From: Waddlia chondrophila WSU 86-1044
GTDB taxonomy: Bacteria > Chlamydiota > Chlamydiia > Chlamydiales > Waddliaceae
Reading direction: 5' to 3'
Length of the DNA: 64,000 nucleotides
NCBI RefSeq assembly: GCF_000092785.1
Contig: NC_014225.1
Coordinates: forward strand, 1,563,340 to 1,627,339
The position numbers were made by a program, and so were the translations under genes. Positions 61,326-64,000 of this stretch are shown here, in pieces; positions within the stretch are counted from its first letter, which is position 1, and the number at the start of each line of letters is the position of its first letter. The notes under the pieces were generated by a model, which saw nothing but the letters and a program-made list of their open reading frames with translations, made no database searches and had not been told where the DNA came from.

Positions 61326-62056
61326 ATGAACCCATCGTGCCCTAAATGCGAGTCAACCGCGGTAAAAAAGAATGGACATATCCACAATGGAAAACAAAAT
61401 CATCGTTGCCTTGTTTGCGGCCGCCAATTTGTTCTAGACCCCCAACAAAAAATTATTACAGATCAAACTAAAAGTGAGGTCCGTCAAGCACTTCTGGAAA
61501 GAGTTTCTTTAGAAGGCATCTGTAGAATTTTCAGTGTGAGTATGCCCTGGTTATTGAGCTTTATACAACAGATAATTTATGAGTTGCCCGACGATTTAAA
61601 CGCTACTGTGGTCAAGGATTATAAGGATTTTGAAGTGGCAATTATAGAGCTTGATGAACAGTGGAGTTATGTCGGAAATAAGAAAAATCAGCAATGGCTT
61701 TGGTTGGCGTTCCATTCGGCTAGCAGGCAGGTTTTGGCAATGCATGTAGGAAAAAGGGATAAGAGAGCTGCCGAAGCATTATTAGCAAAACTTCCTGAGG
61801 ATTTAAAAAAAAAACCTTCTTTTACTCTGATAAGTTCTCTGTGTACTACGAAGTCCTTCCTTGGAAGCAACACCAGGCAGTCGGAAAAAATTCAGGAAAA
61901 ACGAGTTACATTGAAAGATTTAACAACACCTTGAGGCAAAGATGTTCGAGGCTGGTTAGGAAAACCCTGTCATTTTCAAAAAAATTAGCCAACCATATTG
62001 GTATGATTCAGTATTTCATTTGTGATTACAACAAAAGGATGGCATTACTTGTTTAG
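61326..62056 (+). CDS. IS1-family transposase, frameshifted at A10
   Basis: DDE-type transposase of the IS1 family. The N-terminal zinc-finger part (NPSCPKCESTAVKKNGHIHN, CLVCGRQF) and helix-turn-helix (SLEGICRIFSVSMPWLLSFI) are in one frame with the first Asp (AIIELDEQWSYVGNKKNQQW). The second Asp (FYSDKFSVYYEVLPWKQHQA) and the Glu (GKTSYIERFNNTLRQRCSRL) are in the -1 frame. The switch point is the run of ten A at 61805-61814 (KKK codons), which would allow -1 ribosomal or polymerase slippage. Without it the upstream frame ends at 61934. Either programmed expression or a recent frameshift mutation is possible; IS1 proper uses -1 slippage on an A-rich heptamer, but earlier in the protein. Confidence 0.85.
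61805..61814 (+). other. A10 slippage site in the IS1 transposase
   Basis: Ten consecutive A bases followed by CC, at the exact point where the conserved IS1 reading frame moves by -1. Both the frame of the first Asp and that of the second Asp and Glu meet here. Confidence 0.7.
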
Positions 62057-62063
62057 GACTACC

Positions 62064-62071
62064 GAGTCCAA
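62064..62071 (+). repeat. Right target-site duplication of the IS (GAGTCCAA)
   Basis: Exact copy of 61223-61230 directly after the right inverted repeat. Confidence 0.85.
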
Positions 62072-62076
62072 AATCA

Positions 62077-62808
62077 TCATAACTTGAAATCTGCACCAAG
62101 ATATGTTTTTTTTGCCTCTTCATTACTAATCAATTGCTCGACAGAGCCTGAAACCATCACTTTTCCGTCCGCAACAAGATAACTGCGATCAACAACGCTG
62201 AAAATTTCCCGTGCATTGTGGTCTGTGATCAAAATACTGATCCCTTTTGAAGATAGGTGGCTGATGAGCTCTTTTACCTCTTGGACAGAAATGGGATCGA
62301 TATTGGCAAACGGCTCATCGAGAAGCAGAAATGTTGGCCGCGTGACCAAAGCCCGCGTAATTTCCAAGCGCCTTCTCTCGCCTCCCGAAAGCGCTGCCGC
62401 CTTTTTTTTCGCCAACCGCGTTAAATGAAGCTCCTCTAATAACTCTTCCAGCCGTAACTTTCGCTCACTTTTCTTTAAACTGAGATTTTCTAAAATGCAC
62501 ATCACATTCTGCTCAACCGTAAGACTGCGAAAAACTGAAGGTTCTTGCGCAAGATATCCCATTCCCATGCGCGCCCTCTTGTGCATCGGCACACGCGTCA
62601 CATCCTCGCCTTTAAAGACGACCTTTCCTTTTTCGGGACGGATCAGCCCTACAGTCATGTAAAATGCTGTTGTCTTACCTGCTCCGTTCGGCCCCAAAAG
62701 GCCGACAATTTCACCGGCATCCACATAAAAGGACAGATCGTTGACAACTCTGCGGCCGCTATAAGTTTTCACAAGATTTTGTACTGTTAATACGTGCTGC
62801 TCACTCAT
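62077..62808 (-). CDS. lptB: LPS export ABC transporter ATP-binding protein
   Basis: ATPase of the LptBFG lipopolysaccharide extractor in the inner membrane, 243 residues. It has Walker A in LLGPNGAGKTTAFYMTVGLI, the Q-loop, signature AALSGGERRRLEITRAL, Walker B in FLLLDEPFANIDPIS and the switch histidine in ILITDHNAREIFSVVD. It overlaps the LptC/LptA-like gene by eight bases. The IS1 element lies just beyond its stop. Confidence 0.97.
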   Translation of the reverse strand: MSEQHVLTVQNLVKTYSGRRVVNDLSFYVDAGEIVGLLGPNGAGKTTAFYMTVGLIRPEKGKVVFKGEDVTRVPMHKRARMGMGYLAQEPSVFRSLTVEQNVMCILENLSLKKSERKLRLEELLEELHLTRLAKKKAAALSGGERRRLEITRALVTRPTFLLLDEPFANIDPISVQEVKELISHLSSKGISILITDHNAREIFSVVDRSYLVADGKVMVSGSVEQLISNEEAKKTYLGADFKL

Positions 62809-64000
62809 TGACTTTCTCTATTAAAAAATATTGTCTCAGCCTGTCATACTCTTCATCTTTAAAATGAAAGCGCACCTTACCCTTTCCGGTCACTGTGTTT
62901 TTGTTTTTCTGGGAGTCCTTCAAAACAGATATTTCCGGCGCACTCATTTGCAGACGGTTGATTTTATCATAAAAAAGCACTCTTTTCCCCTGATCGGAAA
63001 AAAAACGGATTTCCTTCTCGCCTTTAATCATTTTAACCCTGTCTGCCAAGGCATATTGTTCAAGCGGCCCCTCTCGGTGGACCATTTTAACGTCTCCCAT
63101 CAATAAACACTCTTGGGAATGGAGGTCAAAAACTGCATGGCGCGCATGAATTTTTCCTCTCGAGTCTGCGAAAAACAGATAGGCATCCGGATCTTCTTTG
63201 ACAGAAAGCTCAACTAAATTCCCCATCTTGTCATATCTGGCAGCATCTGCTGTAAGCGACCACTGTCGATCTTTTGACAAAACCACATTTCCAGTTGCTT
63301 CGAGCGACAAGACCTCTTGCGCAATGCTGCCCCCCCCCCTGGGTACTTCCTCCATGACAAGAACCATTTGATCAGCTATCAACCGCGAGCCATCTAAGTT
63401 TGAGACTGTGACAGCCTCAAAAAAATGGGCATGTCTACTCTTTTCGTCAAATTGGGCGTATCCGCAATTCAGCACCATGCCGTCTGGAAACCGCATCTTT
63501 ACATGACCCGATAAGATCATGATCCCTTGTCGATAAGAAAGATGATCTGAAGATAAAAAGGAAAAAATAACAGGGGAGAAATCCTCGATCTCAATATTAG
63601 CAGCCTCAAGAGTCTGGGAAGTGTAATGATACTCTGCCTCCTCTGCGCGCGCACTTTTTAGTGCACGATTTGTAGAAGCTCCATCAACTGTTGAATCTTC
63701 TAAAAGAGTTGCGGTGACCCAAAAAAATTGCTCGATAATCTCTTTTCCTTGCAGCGAGTTGGCATATTTAATATCTGCCCGATCGGCTTCCAAAGCCACC
63801 TGCAAACGGTGTTTGCCCTCATTGACCCAAATTTCCTTTTTGACCCCGAGCCTCCCCTGCTCTGCTTGCAACTCCCGACTTTCTTCGAATTGGCTGATGC
63901 GGCCAAGAAGTTCCTCATAACTTTCCGTATTTTTTGAAAATGTAGTAAACGTAAGAATCCCAAAGCATCCACCTAGCAACAAAATGCTTGCAGAAACAGG
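62801..64000 (-). CDS. LptC/LptA-like LPS transport protein, partial at right edge
   Basis: The frame stays open to base 64000, so the N-terminus is outside the window; the visible part begins with a hydrophobic stretch (SILLLGGCFGILTF) that looks like a membrane anchor or signal. Several OstA/LptA-type beta segments follow: LNCGYAQFDEKSRHAHFFEA, LSLEATGNVVLSKDRQWSLT, IHARHAVFDLHSQECLLMGD and VTGKGKVRFHFKD. At close to 400 visible residues it is longer than E. coli LptC or LptA and may combine both jellyroll regions in one bridge. Overlap with lptB ties it to LPS transport. I recall Chlamydia having a comparable protein beside its YhbG (CT653). Confidence 0.75.
   Translation of the reverse strand, partial: PVSASILLLGGCFGILTFTTFSKNTESYEELLGRISQFEESRELQAEQGRLGVKKEIWVNEGKHRLQVALEADRADIKYANSLQGKEIIEQFFWVTATLLEDSTVDGASTNRALKSARAEEAEYHYTSQTLEAANIEIEDFSPVIFSFLSSDHLSYRQGIMILSGHVKMRFPDGMVLNCGYAQFDEKSRHAHFFEAVTVSNLDGSRLIADQMVLVMEEVPRGGGSIAQEVLSLEATGNVVLSKDRQWSLTADAARYDKMGNLVELSVKEDPDAYLFFADSRGKIHARHAVFDLHSQECLLMGDVKMVHREGPLEQYALADRVKMIKGEKEIRFFSDQGKRVLFYDKINRLQMSAPEISVLKDSQKNKNTVTGKGKVRFHFKDEEYDRLRQYFLIEKVNE

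Larger units (their letters stand above)
61231..62063 (+). mobile_element. IS1-family insertion sequence, 833 bp, complete with inverted repeats and 8-bp target duplication
   Basis: Ends are GGTAGTCCTAAACATGTAATGC (61231-61252) and its inverted partner at 62042-62063, matching 21 of 22 bases. Direct repeats GAGTCCAA flank it on both sides. It carries one transposase frame interrupted by a -1 shift at an A10 run. Perfect duplications and near-perfect ends indicate a recent insertion, between the exported ndk and lptB. Confidence 0.9.

Noticed and set aside
1-64000. CRISPR arrays
   Set aside because: No regularly spaced identical direct repeats were seen. The repeats found are dispersed palindromes without spacers.
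1-64000. Other tRNA or rRNA genes
   Set aside because: No complete cloverleaf with matching T-loop and acceptor stem and no rRNA core sequence was recognised by eye; a tRNAscan-SE run would be decisive.

Overview
The window is a chromosomal segment from a member of the order Chlamydiales, probably a Chlamydia-related ('environmental') lineage rather than Chlamydia itself. Long runs keep the gene order I remember from Chlamydia trachomatis. These are gapA-rplQ-rpoA-...-rplC followed by fmt-lpxA-fabZ-lpxC-lnt, dacF through dnaE-uhpC-hisS-aspS-mip-trmL-trxA, and pheT with its neighbouring lipoprotein. The spc-type ribosomal operon lacks rpsN and rpmD, as in Chlamydia. Features absent from Chlamydia suggest a larger, amoeba- or animal-associated relative such as Waddlia or Parachlamydia: a methylcitrate-cycle pair, a PTP-like phytase, an IS1-type element, dispersed palindromic repeats and extra host-interaction candidates. 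The genus is inference, since no 16S rRNA or other diagnostic marker is present.

Layout. 0-2.5 kb: prpC (cut by the left edge) and prpD. 2.4-4.6 kb: a DHA2-type efflux pump and an acidic-tailed chlamydial protein. 4.6-18.4 kb: gapA and then the S10/spc/alpha ribosomal superoperon with secY and rpoA, all on the minus strand. 18.6-21.7 kb: four small membrane proteins at the place where Chlamydia carries CT529; two look like inclusion-membrane (Inc) proteins. 21.7-26.6 kb: fmt plus lipid A and lipoprotein genes (lpxA, fabZ, lpxC, lnt). 26.7-29.3 kb: an accessory island with a CesT-type secretion chaperone, its adjacent nucleotidyltransferase-like candidate effector, and an endonuclease/exonuclease/phosphatase-fold protein. 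29.4-33.7 kb: an RsmB-like methyltransferase, a SurA-like chaperone, rsmA, and an unrecognised protein with a kinase-like catalytic loop. 33.7-50.2 kb: a D-Ala-D-Ala carboxypeptidase, LptE- and BamD-like envelope proteins, dnaE, uhpC, a membrane FHA protein, hisS, aspS, mip, trmL and trxA. 50.3-57 kb: a mosaic of a phytase-like phosphatase, trhO and several lineage-specific genes, including two tiny paralogues. 57-64 kb: pheT, a cytosolic ndk, pabA/trpG, a second ndk with a signal peptide, an IS1-family insertion with perfect target duplication, lptB, and a partial LptC/LptA-like gene.

The genes combine core translation with envelope building: lipid A synthesis and Lpt transport, a BamD-like factor, SurA, Mip, Lnt and a PBP. 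Into this are set host-interaction functions: hexose-phosphate import by UhpC, a type III chaperone-effector pair, Inc-like proteins, a kinase-like protein, a phytase-like phosphatase and an exported NDK. The best candidates for something undescribed are the NTase effector pair (26.7-28.4 kb), the kinase-like protein (32.4-33.7 kb), the exported NDK (60.7-61.2 kb), the macrodomain-like membrane protein (54-55.3 kb) and the REP/BIME-like repeat family.
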